A stretch of 64,000 bases of DNA from Zopfochytrium polystomum (GCA_025765615.1 JAIVFJ010000042.1:248001-312000); one strand, 5' to 3'; shown: positions 20,898-32,890, counted from the first letter of the stretch. Notes: generated from the letters alone by a model not told the origin. Numbers and translations: made by a program.

Positions 20898-22178
20898 ATG
20901 GTTCACCAGGAGACCTTTCCATCACCTGACGGCCCATCACCAGTCGCTACCAAAGCAGAACAACTTCGCATCGCTGAGGTTGAGCGGCTGCATCGCGCAC
21001 TGGGTCATGTCGGCTTCCAGCGCCTTGGCTACATGCTTCACCACCGAACGACAGCAGACCTTCCACTGCTCAACACCTCTCACGTCCCCAAGTGCGAGAT
21101 CTGCGTTGCGGCCAAGATGCGCCAGAAGAATTTCACAGCCCGTCCTGATGAGCCAATTCCCTTTGCACACACCCTCAACGTTGATGTCAATTCAATCCCC
21201 ATCACCTCCTTTGACGGCTGCAACTACGCAGTCACTGTTGTTTGCGAGAGCACCCGCTATTCATGGAATGAGCCCATCCCCCGAAAGAGCGACGCCTTAC
21301 CATTCCTTATTAAGTTAATCCTTTTCCTTGAGAAAACTGAGGGACGAAAAATCCAGATCATCCGCCTGGATCGAGGAAAAGAAAACTTCAACCAGACGTT
21401 CAAGTCCTTCTGCGATTCGCGTGGCATTCAGCTCAAACCTTCGCCATCGCGAACCCCGCAGATGAATTCGGTTGCAGAACGCCACATCCAGATTGTGACG
21501 GATATGACTCACTCTCTTCTCCTTGGCGCCCCAAATGTTCCTCTCACCTTTTGGAGCTATGCGTATCGGCAAGCCTCGCAGATCAAGAACTGCCTCCCAA
21601 ATGTACAGTGAGGCATCTTCTCACCGCATGAGGGCAAGAAACTTGACCCCAAGGGCCGTCCAGCTGTCTACCTCAGCTCTGTTTCACGATCAGTTTCAGT
21701 GTTGTGGGAGCTCCAAGAGCAGCGCATCATCTACCAGCGCTACCATGACATTGTCTTCTTTGAAGACAAGTTCCCTCCTTTTACTGGGGTTCACGCTGTG
21801 AGGGGGGGGATTGAGAGCATCAGCGTTAAACTCCCACCACTTTCAGACCTCAGTCACCCAGCATGTGAAAAGGCAGTCCAATCAGTCATTCATGCAGAGC
21901 AGATTCTCCAGCAGGCACTGCAGCAAAAAGTGCAGAAGCAGCAGCAGAAGGTGGGGCACGACAAAGCACAGACAGTGCCAACACCGAAGAAGCAGGGGCG
22001 ACCACCAAAGTTGTCACTAGCTCCACAACAACCACCACCTGCAGAGCCACTGCCTGAACCACCACCACAAACTGCATCACCAGAAACAGTAGTGGCCCCC
22101 AGCATTGACCCTGACTACCACCACCAAAGAAGAAACGTGGACGACCAAGAAAGAACCCAACCAACAACCAACTGGTGA
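20898..22178 (+). pseudogene. Copia integrase (internal stop)
   Basis: A GAG-pre-integrase/HHCC region (LHRALGH ... CEICVAAKM) is followed by the core DDE residues in VDVN, RLDRGKEN and NSVAERH. A TGA at 21609-21611 interrupts the frame, which then continues through a Gln/Pro-rich linker to 22178. Confidence 0.85.
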
Positions 22179-22574
22179 GTAACCCTGAGATTCACCATAC
22201 TAACAAGCAATTCTCTATACCCTTTACCTCTTCAAAACACATCAAAACAATTAACACAACCTCATCCCACCAAAACCATCACACATGCAGGGAGCCATAG
22301 CACAGGGCACCACTGGTGTGGTTGGGGACCGTCCTTCCAGCGGCGCTAGGGGCAGTGGGCCCAGCGGCTTTGTAGACGTGGCATCTCAGCCCAGCGCAGA
22401 GGTTCCGGTGGCCGTGGATGGTGAGAGCCCCGTGGGGTGGGGCTCTGCGCCCACGCAAGCCTGGGACACTCACATCGCTAGGGGTGGATGGCCCAGTGAT
22501 GCGGCGGAACCAGCCATGCCAAGTGACCCACCTGCTGCTGAGAGTGCTCCTGACGTGCCAGATGCGTTATTTGC

Positions 22575-24428
22575 GTGCGGACATATGAGGACTCTGACGA
22601 CAACGACGATCAATCTGTGTACATGTCAGACTCAGACGACGAAGACAGACCACTCTTCGCTTTCAATGTCAACTCCAACACAGTTCGAGTGTCACCTGAC
22701 ACATACAAGGATCCGCTGACGCACAAGGAGGCCATGGCTTCACCCTTTGCCAAAGAGTGGAGGGAGGCTGAAGAGTACGAACTGAGCATGCTCCGCAGCA
22801 TGGGCGTATTCATCGAAGCCACAGCTCCACCCAACACAAACATTGTGAGTTGCAAGTGGGTATACAAGCTGAAGTTCAAACCCGACGGCACCATCGAACG
22901 ATTTCGCGCAAGACTTGTTGCTCATGGTTTCACGCAGCAGCCCGGCGTTGACTTCACCCTGACATACTCGCCAGTAATTCGAGGTAACACTCTCCGATGG
23001 ATGATTGCCCTCAGCACCCTGTATGGCTGGGACATGGAGATGATCGACATCTCCTCAGCCTACCTGTACGGAATACTCGATGTTGCCATCTTCATGGCGC
23101 CGCCATCTGGTGTACCAATCCTCCCTGGAATGGTTTGGTTACTCCGGAAGGGATTATACGGGCTGAAGCAATCAGGTCGGACTTGGTACCTGTGCCTTGC
23201 AGCACACCTTCGGTCGAAGGGATTCCAGCAGAGTCGGGCGGACCCATGCTTGTTCTGGTGACAGAACCAGCATGGAATTTGCTTCATCCTCACCTATGTT
23301 GATGACCTCCCCTTGTTCGGTCACACTGCTGCTATCAAGGATGCGATTACTGACCTCAAGGGGGAGTTCAAGCTTCGGGAGCTTGGGAAACTCACCTACG
23401 TTCTCTCAATGGAAGTTATCCGTGATTCAAACTTCACAATCATTCACCAAGCTAACTTCATCCGAAACTTCCTATCTCGCTTTGAGGCTGAACACGGCGC
23501 TGTGAGGCCTCGAGGCGCACCACTTAAGACTACCTCCAAGCTCACCCCTCGCGTGCCAGAATCTATCGACCCTGACGAAGAGAGTGTCAACAGCACTGAG
23601 TATCTCCGTGTGATTGGCAGCCTCAACTACGCAGCAACATCAACCAGACCAGACCTCGCACTCAGTGTCAGTCTACTTGGCTCCTTTGCCCAGGATCCAT
23701 GCAGACGGCATTGGCGTGAGCTGTTGGATGTTGTTGGGTATGTCAAGGCCACTGCCACAGTTGGACTTCGCTACAGTGCAGAGAGCAACCCTCAACCTGT
23801 CCGATACGCAGACGCATCATTCAACTCCCGCCATGACTCTCGCTCGCAGATAGCATACCTCGTACTGCTAGCAGGGGGAGCAATTGGGTGGAAGTCGACG
23901 CGTTCGTCAACGATCCCCACATCATCAACAGCAGCAGAGTATATTGCCCTCAGTGAACTTGGTCGGGAGCTTGAGGCTATCAACAACCTTCACCTGTCAG
24001 TCAAGATACCCCTCAAGCTACCACTGACTGCTAATGAGGACAACACACCAACAATCCATATGACGGTGAACGATCTTCATACCGACCGCTCCAAGCACAT
24101 TCGACTTCGCTACCACCACATCCGGTCGCTTGTTGAGGAAGGTCTTGTGCAGGTTGATCACGTCCCCTCCTTTGATCAGCTTGCTGATCTCCTCACCAAG
24201 CCACATGGACACGATATGGTTTTCGAAGGCCGAATACTACTTGGACCTGTTGACTCGAGCAAGGGACCAGCCGAAAATAACAAGTTGATTGAGCATGTAC
24301 GAACAATTAGGACAAAACGCTGCGAAGATCACTTCCTTCAGAAACGGACCAGGGACAAGGAGAAGAATGCAGCGCATGGTGCCGCATGGAGGGCGCGCAT
24401 GGCGCGCAAGGGTAAAGTAGTGGGTTAG
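22575..24428 (+). pseudogene. Copia reverse transcriptase and RNase H (internal stop)
   Basis: The frame includes a KWVYKLKFKPDG block, a SAYLYG block, the catalytic YVDD box just after the TGA at 23259-23261, STRPDLALSVS, and the RNase H end with SKHIRLRYHHIRSLVEEG and ADLLTKP. The TGA sits where an Arg codon CGA would need only one C-to-T change. The frame ends at 24428. Confidence 0.9.
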
Positions 24429-24720
24429 GCCCCAGGGTGGGGCACCGGTTAGATTTTCCTTCTTTCATTTTGCCGTTTTGGGCACCCTTTTGTTATCTCT
24501 ACCTTTTTGCAGTACTCTCCTCAGCAGCGCCTTCCTGATACGTTTCCTTTCCTTACCCTGCTACGGTTTTCCCAGATCGGTCAATTGGTTTGGGTTTTTC
24601 ACCCGGGCAGTGGCGTTTTAAATTCTCTCACTCAGTTCCTTTCTTTGAGGTAGTTTTGCTTTTAAAGGCGCTCGTGCAAGGGGGAGTGTTGGAATATGCC
24701 CTCGCGAGAGAAAATGGAAG

Positions 24721-26181
24721 TGTGGGACTATACTCACTCCTTTGACCCTGGGATCTGGGCCCTAGAGTGAGGGAAAGCAAATAATAGGCTAAAACTAACT
24801 TTATTGGGCTGTTGTCTAGGGGGTGTTTCAACCCTACTGCTTGCCTAGTCCACGAAGTATCCCTACTGATCTGTCTAACAGGGGTCTCAAACACAAAGAA
24901 TGAACATTCAGAGGGACAATCCTCTGAAGGATCGGTGCCAGAGCACCGATTACTCGCGGGGGCCGCGGGCCGATGCGAGGGGAAACGGAAGGGCACTCCC
25001 AAGGGCGCAACACAACCGCAGAATAAAGAGAGAGAAGAGGGAAACGGGGGTTTTTATCTCAGGAACCTAATCTCAAATACAACAGGAGCGGTTAATAGCG
25101 ACGGGACGGACAGGGCGCAACCTAGCGCCCCTCGTCGCGGACAGTGCTGCGGGAGCCCTCGTCGTCGCCAGCGACGGGGGGGAGAGAGAGAAGGGAGTCG
25201 ACTATGTAGGGGTCGGAAGGTCACCAGCAGGGAACTCGCACGCAGAAACACCTGCAATCGTACACGCACCCCGCCGGGCTGCGTCGGCACGATCACTCGA
25301 CCAACGGGCTTTATCGCATCGCACTCGTACTCACACATCTCGCCCTCACAGCAATAGGACCGAGGCAGGCGCTTGTAGATCGAACTCTCAGGCGTCGGGG
25401 GCTGCACCGGGCGCAGCCACCAACACCCTCGCGGGGACGGGAAGGTGGGGGACAACGACGCCGTCGTCGCCACCACCACCACCACCATCGTCGCGGCGGG
25501 CAAGCGCCAGGGATCCTCACTCCAACACAGAGCCGGCAATGTCACACAGTTGCTGGTGGGGCCAGCTGCATTCCCCACCCACGGCCCCTTAAGAGGAGCC
25601 CCACGAAGGGACCATGTACACACCCGGGTGTGTACCATCTCTCACTACCCTCACCTTTGCAAGCCAGATGGATTTGAAGGGACTCTGTATTGGTGCCAAT
25701 GGACAGAAATCAGATTGAAGAAAAAAGGAAAAAGAGAAATGGCCCAAAAACAGAGAGAGAGAAAATTGACAAGTCAACCCCCCTGACCCTGACTTGGAGC
25801 ATCCACCACAAATGCTCTAAGTCCCCCCCAACCCTATGCATGTATGTACAAGTGCCAAAAATAAATAATAAATTAGGCGGGCTTGGGGTATGGCCTGTCA
25901 GGCACCCCATCCCTCGGCAGTTGGGCAGTCTCCGTTAGTCACCGAAAAAGAAAATATGTTGAGGAAACCCTGGTGCAACAGAAACTGTTAAGACGAAAGT
26001 AGTAAAAGCAGACCCAATAATAAAGACGGGTTAGCTGCAAATACACTTTGATAACGCCTTGGAAACTAAAGAACTGGGAGCAATAATAGGGGTCCCGATC
26101 CTTGTGGTTTTATGACAGGTACGCTTGTTTTTGCAAATAAAATCCTAGACTTTATCACTGAGACCTTGGTGTAGTCTCACA
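24721..26181. mobile_element. 1.46-kb TGTGrGACTA element, copy 1 (solo LTR or TIR element)
   Basis: Begins TGTGGGACTA and ends TAGTCTCACA, a 10-bp terminal inverted repeat with one mismatch. It is inserted in the 3' LTR of the copia element with a 4-bp GAAG duplication (24717-24720, 26182-26185). It contains no recognisable coding sequence. The TG...CA ends suit a solo LTR; the inverted repeat length and lack of coding also suit a non-autonomous DNA element. A second copy is at 28444-29860. Confidence 0.75.
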
Positions 26182-26334
26182 GAAGAATCAACAGAAAAAA
26201 ACTTGACTTGTCACGCCCTTTCCTGCGACCACATGAGCGACCCGAGATCGCAATCACATCGTCGTCGAGATCACACTCGACACTGTCGGATTTCAACAGC
26301 CTCACCCCAAATTTTTTGAAAACGACAGGAAGAA

Positions 26335-27732
26335 ATGACCACCACCACCATGACGATTGCCCAGCAGGAGCCAGCCGTCGCCGCCGCCCCCGCTACCTCC
26401 ATTCTTTGCTTCACGGCCGCCAACTACTACTTCGACGACGACAACGGCGACGACGAAGAAGAACAAGAAGACGACGACGAAGAAGAAGAAGAAAAAGAAG
26501 AAGACGACGAAGAAGAAGAAGAAGAAGCAGAAGAAGAAGAAGACGAAGAAGAAGTAGAAGAAGAAAAAGAAGACGACCAGAAAGAAGAAGTACCAGCATC
26601 ATCACAGAAGGCTGCAGCGCCGCCTCGGCCGCCGCCACCGACGCCGGCGGCCCTCAAGGACCGCGTTCTCCGCGTCGCGAGCGAGTGCGCCGCTGCCTCG
26701 CGCCCGCTGGTCTCGGTCGAAGCCTCCAATGGGGCCGTCGCACGCCAGCTGGGCCCGCCCCACCTGGCCGCCCTTGTCGAGGCCGCCGCCCTCGCCCAGT
26801 CCATCACCAACCTCAACGTGAGCCTTGCCACCACCGATCTCCTGCTCGCCCTTCTGGAGGCCCTGCATGTGCAGGTGCACGCTACCGCACTCAAGTCCCT
26901 GCACATCAGAGTCCCGTCCCTGTCCCACTTCGCCGCCGTCCCGCCCTCCGCCCCGATTCTCCCCTCCATCACCCGACTCGTCCTCTCCGCAAAGAACGCC
27001 CCAAAGCCCGCCGCCAACGTCCCCCTCGCCCTCGGCGCTATACTCGCCCACTTCCCCGAAACACGATACCTGCAAACCTACTTTGGCCGCGCGAACTACT
27101 CCGTCTGGGGCCCAGCCGCCCTCGACACCGTCGCCGCCCGCTGCCCGCACCTCGCCCACCTCGACACCCGCGGCACCGGCGGCTACGCGTCCGCCGACAT
27201 TGACCGATTCATGGCCCGGATGCCCCACCTCAGTGCCCTGGCGATGGAGCTGAGCAACAAGAACGCCTCGGCCGCGTGGGCCGCCGACGAGATCGCCGAA
27301 GCGGCCTGGTGGGCGCAGATCGAGAGGCTGTCGATCATCCCCAACCGCGAGGTCGGCTTCTTTTACCCCACCGAACACGTCGTCGCGGTCGTGTCGCGCC
27401 TGCGCGGTGGCCTCAAGAGGTTGAGCGTCGGCGTCGACTCGGCCTGCGTCGTGGCGGTCGCCGAGGCTGTCCTCCACTGTGCTGCCGCGGTCTCTGTCGA
27501 ATCGATTCGCTTCATCTGGGCCAGTCTCGGCGAAGAGAACGCGCGCAAGGCCGTCGAGCTGATCATCGCGAGCAAGCCGCCCAACCTAAAGTCGCTGGTT
27601 TGCTCCGCCAATGTCAAGGACGAGCAAGACCCAGAGTACCGCAAGATTGTGGCGTTGGCGACGTCGGCAGGCATTTCGCTCGCGAACAATGTTGAGGGCG
27701 GGCTGCCCATGGTTGTTATCGAGAAGCTGTGA
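26335..27732 (+). CDS. Acidic LRR-fold protein, copy B
   Basis: Single exon, 465 residues, full-length paralogue of the gene at 9217. It has the same N-terminus (SILCFTAANYYFDDD), a Glu/Asp tract of ~60 residues with different repeat composition, and the same run of LxxLxL strands. Differences from copy A include ITNLNVSL for ITCLDLSL, LKSLHIRV for LKSLQISL, and LKRLSVGV for LKWLSVGV, often at or beside strand positions. The start has an ATG at 26335 and a second at 26350; the first is used. AATAAA is at 27868-27873. The upstream flank differs from copy A and includes the end of the copia element's 3' LTR; the minus-strand partner found near copies A and C is absent here. Confidence 0.7.
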   Translation: MTTTTMTIAQQEPAVAAAPATSILCFTAANYYFDDDNGDDEEEQEDDDEEEEEKEEDDEEEEEEAEEEEDEEEVEEEKEDDQKEEVPASSQKAAAPPRPPPPTPAALKDRVLRVASECAAASRPLVSVEASNGAVARQLGPPHLAALVEAAALAQSITNLNVSLATTDLLLALLEALHVQVHATALKSLHIRVPSLSHFAAVPPSAPILPSITRLVLSAKNAPKPAANVPLALGAILAHFPETRYLQTYFGRANYSVWGPAALDTVAARCPHLAHLDTRGTGGYASADIDRFMARMPHLSALAMELSNKNASAAWAADEIAEAAWWAQIERLSIIPNREVGFFYPTEHVVAVVSRLRGGLKRLSVGVDSACVVAVAEAVLHCAAAVSVESIRFIWASLGEENARKAVELIIASKPPNLKSLVCSANVKDEQDPEYRKIVALATSAGISLANNVEGGLPMVVIEKL

Positions 27733-28335
27733 ATTGGGGCGACGGGGCGAAAGGACGACCCCAATGTCGACACATTTGGCAGCACACCACTGTCAATGGG
27801 TCAACTCTTCATGATGAAGAAAATCCTCTGCCAAAAATGGCGATTGATTCTATGGAGTAGGATCCAAAATAAACAGGAACTTTTCTTGACACCTATCCAT
27901 GTTGTTATTGATACTCCTCAAATAGACAACGTAAGCCAGCAAAAGACAGATCAATTGGCAGCTTCTGTGTTACAGCGTCAGTGTTTCGTTTTTTGAGAAG
28001 TTGATGGATGGTGCCTGAGAGATTCTTGAGTATCTCACGTAAGGTGTTGCCAATAGTTTAGGTTCTCGAATCTCATTGAGCTCTCACTTGATTTTTCTTT
28101 TTCTTTTCCTTTTTAACTTCACTTTGAGACATATAAAAGACCACGACATATCACCCTTCTTTCTGTTTGTTCCCATAATTTTCTGAATATTTCTACTATG
28201 TAGACTTACTATTTGGACAAACTGTAGAGTTTGCGACCCACTTGATTATTGTTGATAGTGAGAAGAGCTACCCTTGGCTCTTGGGTTACAATTAGGGTCT
28301 TTGACCAATGTAACATGAGAGCCCCCTTGTTCCTA
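27733..28335. repeat. Downstream flank duplicated with LRR copy B
   Basis: Matches 10630-11250 with small indels. It retains the uninterrupted TCCTATGTGCAC site into which the solo gypsy LTR was inserted in copy A. No gene. Confidence 0.85.
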
Positions 28336-30621
28336 TGTGCACATAATCTCGTAAATGCTTCTTATATCTCATCTTTCTTACTTGTCAGTGTTGCCTTGTC
28401 ATAATTTCATTCTTCCTTTCTTTCATTTTTCTTCAAACATTTTTGTGAGACTATACTCACGCCTTTGACCCTGGGATCTGGCCCTAGAGTGAGGGAAAGC
28501 AAATAATAGGCTAAAACTAACTTTATTGGGCTGTTGTCTAGGGGTGTTTCAACCCTACTACTTTCCTAGTCCACGAAGTATCCCTACTGATCTTCAAGCA
28601 CAAAGAATGAACATTCAGAGGGACAATCCTCTGAGGGATTGGTGCAGGAGCACCGATTACTCGCGTGGCCGCGGGCCAATGCGAGGGGAAACGGAAGGGC
28701 ACTCCCGAGGGCGCAACACAACCGCAGAATAAAGAGAGAGAAGAGGGAAACGGGGGTTTTTATCTCAGAAACCTAATCTCAAATACTACAGGAGCGGTTA
28801 ATAGCGACGGGACGGACAGGGCGCAAACTAGCGCCCCTCCTCGTGGATGGTGCTGCAGGAGCCCTCGCCAGCGACGGGGGGGGGGGAGAGAGAGAAGGGA
28901 GTCGACTATGTAGGGGTCGGAAGGTCGCCAGCAGGGAACTTGCATGCAAAAACACCTGCGATTGTACACGCACCCCACCGGGCTGTGTCGGCATGATCAC
29001 TCGACCAACAGGCTTTATCGCATCGCACTTGTGCTCACACATCTCACTCTCACAGCAATAGGACCAAGGCAGGCACTCGTAGATCGAACTTTCAGGGGGC
29101 CGCACCAAGCGCAGCCACCAACACCCTCACGGGGACAGGAAGGTTGGGGACGATGACGCTATCATTGTCGCCACCATCATCGCAGCGGGTGTGTGCCTGT
29201 GATCCTCTCTCGTATGCAGAGCCACCAGTGTCACACAGTCGGTGGTGGGGCCAGCTGCATTCCCCACCCGCAGCCCCTTAAGAGGAGCCCCCGAAGGGAC
29301 CATGTAATCACCTGGGTGCGTATCACCTCTCACTACCCTCATCGTCGCAAGCCAGATGGATTTGAAGGGACTCTGTATTGGTGCCAAAGGACAGAAATCA
29401 GATTGAAGAAAAAAGGAAAAAGAGAAATGCCCCAAAAACAGAGAGAGAGAAATTGACAAGTCAACCCCTGACTTGGAGCATCCACCACAAATGCTCTAAG
29501 TCCCCCCAACCCTATTCGTGTATGTACAAGTGCTGAAAATAATTAATAAATTAGGCGGGCTTGGGGTACAGCCTGTCAGGCACCCCATCCCTAGGCGGTC
29601 AGGCAGTCTCTGTTAGTCACCGAAAAAGAAAATATGCTGAGAAAACCCTGGCGCAACAGAACCTGTTAAGATGAAAGTAGTAAAAGCAGGCCCAATAATA
29701 AAGACGGGTTACCTGCAAATACACTTTGATAACGCCTTGGAAACTAAAGAACCAGGAATAATAATAGGGGTACCGATCCTTGCGGTTTTATGACAGGTAC
29801 GCTTGTTTTTGCAAATAAAATCCCTAGACTTTATCACTGAGGCCTCAGTGTAGTCTCACATTTCCCTTCTTTTCTCCCTTCTTTTTCTTTTCTTTTTTCT
29901 TCTAATGCCACCCTCCCTATAAATAGTTGCCCAGGGTGAAGCAGCCTCATTAATCTCACCTAACTTTACAAAAGAACCAACCTTCAATAAATGTCATTGG
30001 CAAGAAATTAGATTTGCTTGCGCTGTAACTCCCGGGCCTCCCTTATGAACCTCCACTCTGGCACAACCCGTTGGTCATTGGGTCAGATTCTTTGTACTTG
30101 TACATTTCTGTGTAGCTTCATGCTGCTTGTCACAGCTCCCTAGTGGAGATTACCTGACGTATGCCGTTAGGCAGAGCTGACTGATTGGCAGCAAGAGGCA
30201 CAAGACAGACCTGAACCTATTGTGACTGTCAGTTATCATTCTCACAATACACATGGGAGAGCAACCCACCACCAATGCAGACCTGGGCGCTGGCTTGCGC
30301 TGATGACAAATACTTTGAGTATTAAGTGGAACGGAAACCTGGTGTTATCAGTTTTCCTTCTCCTCTGCTCAAGCAGGGTTTTTACCGTGTGCCAGTCATG
30401 CTTGCCTAGCATCTATTACAGCGTGCTTATCATCATTATGCATGTATCAATTATTCGTAACAGAGTTTTTCTCTTTCTCTCCCATCATTATGTATGTATC
30501 AATAATTCATATCAGAGTTTTTTCTCTTTCTCTCCAAGTTGGGGAGAAGGACTACCCACAAACACACATCTCCACTTCATTCACTCCTTCCACTAACTCA
30601 CTCAGAGTAGACGTTTACACA
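28336..30621 (+). mobile_element. Copia-type LTR (copy B), interrupted
   Basis: Same LTR as 12274-13100, starting TGTGCACATAATC and ending GTTTACACA, split by the 1.4-kb element at 28444-29860. Without it the LTR is about 869 bp. The TATAAATA box is at 29918-29925. Copia RNase H sequence follows directly, so this would be the 5' LTR of an internally deleted element. Confidence 0.7.
28444..29860. mobile_element. 1.42-kb TGTGAGACTA element, copy 2
   Basis: Begins TGTGAGACTA and ends TAGTCTCACA, a perfect 10-bp inverted terminal pair. It is homologous to 24721-26181 throughout with indels. It sits inside the copia LTR; the uninterrupted sequence is seen at about 12380-12392. The target duplication is short and ambiguous because the site is a T-run. 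Confidence 0.8.
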
Positions 30622-31543
30622 ACAGCGTGCCAGCTTTGCATCCACCTCGAGTGCAACACCAAAGGCATTTGGATGGTCCTAGACGAATACACCAGGAAAA
30701 TTCTCACTCAAGAGAAAATGTGGGATGACCTGGATATTGCATCAACTCCAACGTCTATCACCTTTATGAATGACGAAACGTCAATCAAACTCAGCAAGCG
30801 CGACTCAAGCTGGTATCGATCCACACTCATGAAAATTCAATATCTTGCAAGACAAACTCGACCAGATATCGCATTTGCAACAAATGTGCTTTCCCATTTC
30901 CAACTGAAGCCATGCCAGTGCCACTGCAATGCTCTCCGCCGCCTGCTTCGTTACCTCCGAGACACCTGGGACTACAGATTATTCTACAGGCAAAGCCACA
31001 AGCTGCCACAGCTCTTCACAAACAATACCCTTGAACCAGCTGCATACGCTGATAACCTGGAGACTGCACATCGCGCACTGGATATGCCCTTTCCTCATGG
31101 ACACTGCTGTCTCTTGGGTCTCACGCAAACAACATTGAGTATCACTATCCTTCACAGAAGCAGAATACTACTCACTCTCTGAAGCCTTCTAACCATCACA
31201 ATGGCTCTTAGCCGTATTATCAGAGTTGCAACTCCCCGCACAGCGGCCACTACCAATCCTCAAGGACAATCAATCTGAAATCGCACTAGAGCTCAACACT
31301 CTCACACATGCTTGCACAAAACACATTGACATATGTGCTCACTTCCTCCAACAAGGCGTAGCCACTGGAGAGATCACTGTATGCTATGTACCAACCAGCG
31401 ACCAGATCGCAGACATTCTCACAAACCCACTCTTGACATCTCAGCACCAGCGACTGACCTCACTACTTGGCCTTCGACCCTGCTCCAACCTTTCGCACAC
31501 CCTTTTAGTCGAAGCCTCAGACGCTTACGCACACTTTGCATAA
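30622..31543 (+). pseudogene. Copia reverse transcriptase C-terminus and RNase H fragment
   Basis: One frame carries WYRSTLMKIQYLARQTRPDI and ALRRLLRYLRDTWDYRLFY, typical of the copia RT/RNase H junction. After a frame break, the frame from 31226 holds CTKHIDICAHFLQQGVATGE and SDQIADILTNPL and stops at 31543. Gag, protease, integrase and the RT core are missing, so this copy has a large internal deletion. Confidence 0.8.
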
Positions 31544-31565
31544 TGGGTGCTACACCCAAATATGT

Positions 31566-31909
31566 CATCAGAAAAAAATTAGATTTGCTTGCACTGTAGC
31601 TCCCAGGCCCCCCTTGCCGAATGAACCTCCACTCTGGCACAACCCTTTGGTCATTGGGTCAGACTCTTTGTTCTTGTACATTGCTGTGTAGCTTCATGCT
31701 GCTTGTCACAGCTCCCTAGTGGAGATTACCGACATACGGTGATAGGCGGAACTGACTGGTTAGCAGCAAGAGGCACAAGACGGACCTGAGCCAATTGTGA
31801 CTATCAGTTATCATTCCCACAATGCCCATGGCAGAGCAAGCCACTGCCAATGCAGACCTGGGCGCTGGCTTGCGCTGATGACAAATACTCCAAGTATTAA
31901 GTGGAACGG
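31566..31909 (+). mobile_element. Partial copia-type LTR
   Basis: Matches the middle of the LTR at 12274-13100 (roughly from AAATGTCAT to AAGTGGAACGG). Both ends are missing. It follows the RNase H fragment and so is probably the 3' LTR remnant, cut on its right by the gypsy element. Confidence 0.7.
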
Positions 31910-31988
31910 GAATTATTATTTCCAATACAATCATCACTCCTCTCAGTTCCTTGTCTGCCTTGCCCTGTCCTGCCATGTTCCTGACATC

Positions 31989-31999
31989 ATAATTCACTT
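31989..31999 (+). promoter_or_regulatory. Self-complementary primer-binding site
   Basis: ATAATTCACTT starts two bases after the 5' LTR end (31986). It is the exact reverse complement of AAGTGAATTAT at 35360-35370 in the LTR, 35 bp downstream of a TATAAA box (35325-35330), where transcription would begin. Tf1/sushi elements prime from the first 11 nt of their own RNA in this way. Confidence 0.6.
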
Positions 32000-32026
32000 C
32001 ACCCTCTCCTACTACTCTCTGCCATC

Positions 32027-32890
32027 ATGTCTGACCCAAACAGCATCTTCCCTGATGCAACTGCCTTCCAAGCCTTGATGGACCAATTACAAGCCCTTTC
32101 AAGACAGACACACGAACTTCAAGAACAAGTTCTTCACCAGCAGCACCAGCTTCAACAACAACTTCACCAACAAGAACATCAAGCTCTTCCCCTGCCCCAA
32201 GCCAACCAAGCAACAGAGCCCAAGGTTCCCAGCCTGACAAGTTCACTGGGCTGGCCAAAGACCTCAAGAACTTCATGGCCACTGTGGAGAATGTTATCCT
32301 TCTCCAACCTTCAAGGTTCTTTTCACAAGCACCATCCTGTCTGGCCAAGCTCAATCATGGTACAGATCTCTCCCAAGCACACCCACCACCCTGCAAGAGC
32401 TCTGGGAGGGGCTGGAAGCTACCTTTGATGACCCCTACGCATCTTGGACAGCAAGATCCAAGCTCAAGCATATCAAGCAATCTTGTGTGGCCTACACCAA
32501 CCAATTCAAGCAACTAGCCAGAGACTCTGGATACAATGATGCAGCTCTGATGGAGCTGTACCATGATGGTCTCCATGAGTCCATCCAAGACATGCTCTCC
32601 CAGTCTCTGCACATCCCTGAGACCTTGGAAGAGTAGATTCTCCTTGCCATCAAGATTGACAACAGACTCTACTCCAAGAGGCTGAAGCAAAGACAAGTAG
32701 GAACTACATCAAGACCTACCCCAGTCCCTCAAGCTCTTACAGTTCCTGAACCCATGCTAGTGGATGCAGTTGAGACACAAACAAGGAAGGCCCAGCAGGG
32801 ACTGTGTTTCTACTGTGGCTCCAAGAAACATGCTGTCAAGGACTGCCCAAGGAAGAAGCACCCAAACTCCCAGGTCCAGGCTCACTGAGG
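32027..32890 (+). pseudogene. Gypsy gag (two frameshifts, one stop)
   Basis: The ATG at 32027 opens a Gln-rich helix. The frame then changes near 32230 (KFTGLAKDLKNFMATVENVI) and again before 32346, after which the retrotransposon-gag core (LWEGLEATFDDPYASW, YTNQFKQLARDSGYND) is read. A TAG lies at 32634-32636. The zinc knuckle CFYCGSKKHAVKDC follows at about 32805 in the same frame as the core. Confidence 0.8.

Larger units (their letters stand above)
19081..24720 (+). mobile_element. Degenerate Ty1/copia retrotransposon
   Basis: Gag, protease, integrase, reverse transcriptase and RNase H occur in copia order. A purine tract AAGGGGGAG (24678-24686) precedes an LTR start TGTTGGAATATG at 24687, which is cut at 24720 by a 1.46-kb insertion and resumes at 26182. 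No 5' LTR was recognised. Gag is frameshifted, and pol carries frame changes plus in-frame TGA codons at 21609-21611 and 23259-23261, so the copy is dead. CpG is common here, unlike in the gypsy element. Confidence 0.9.
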
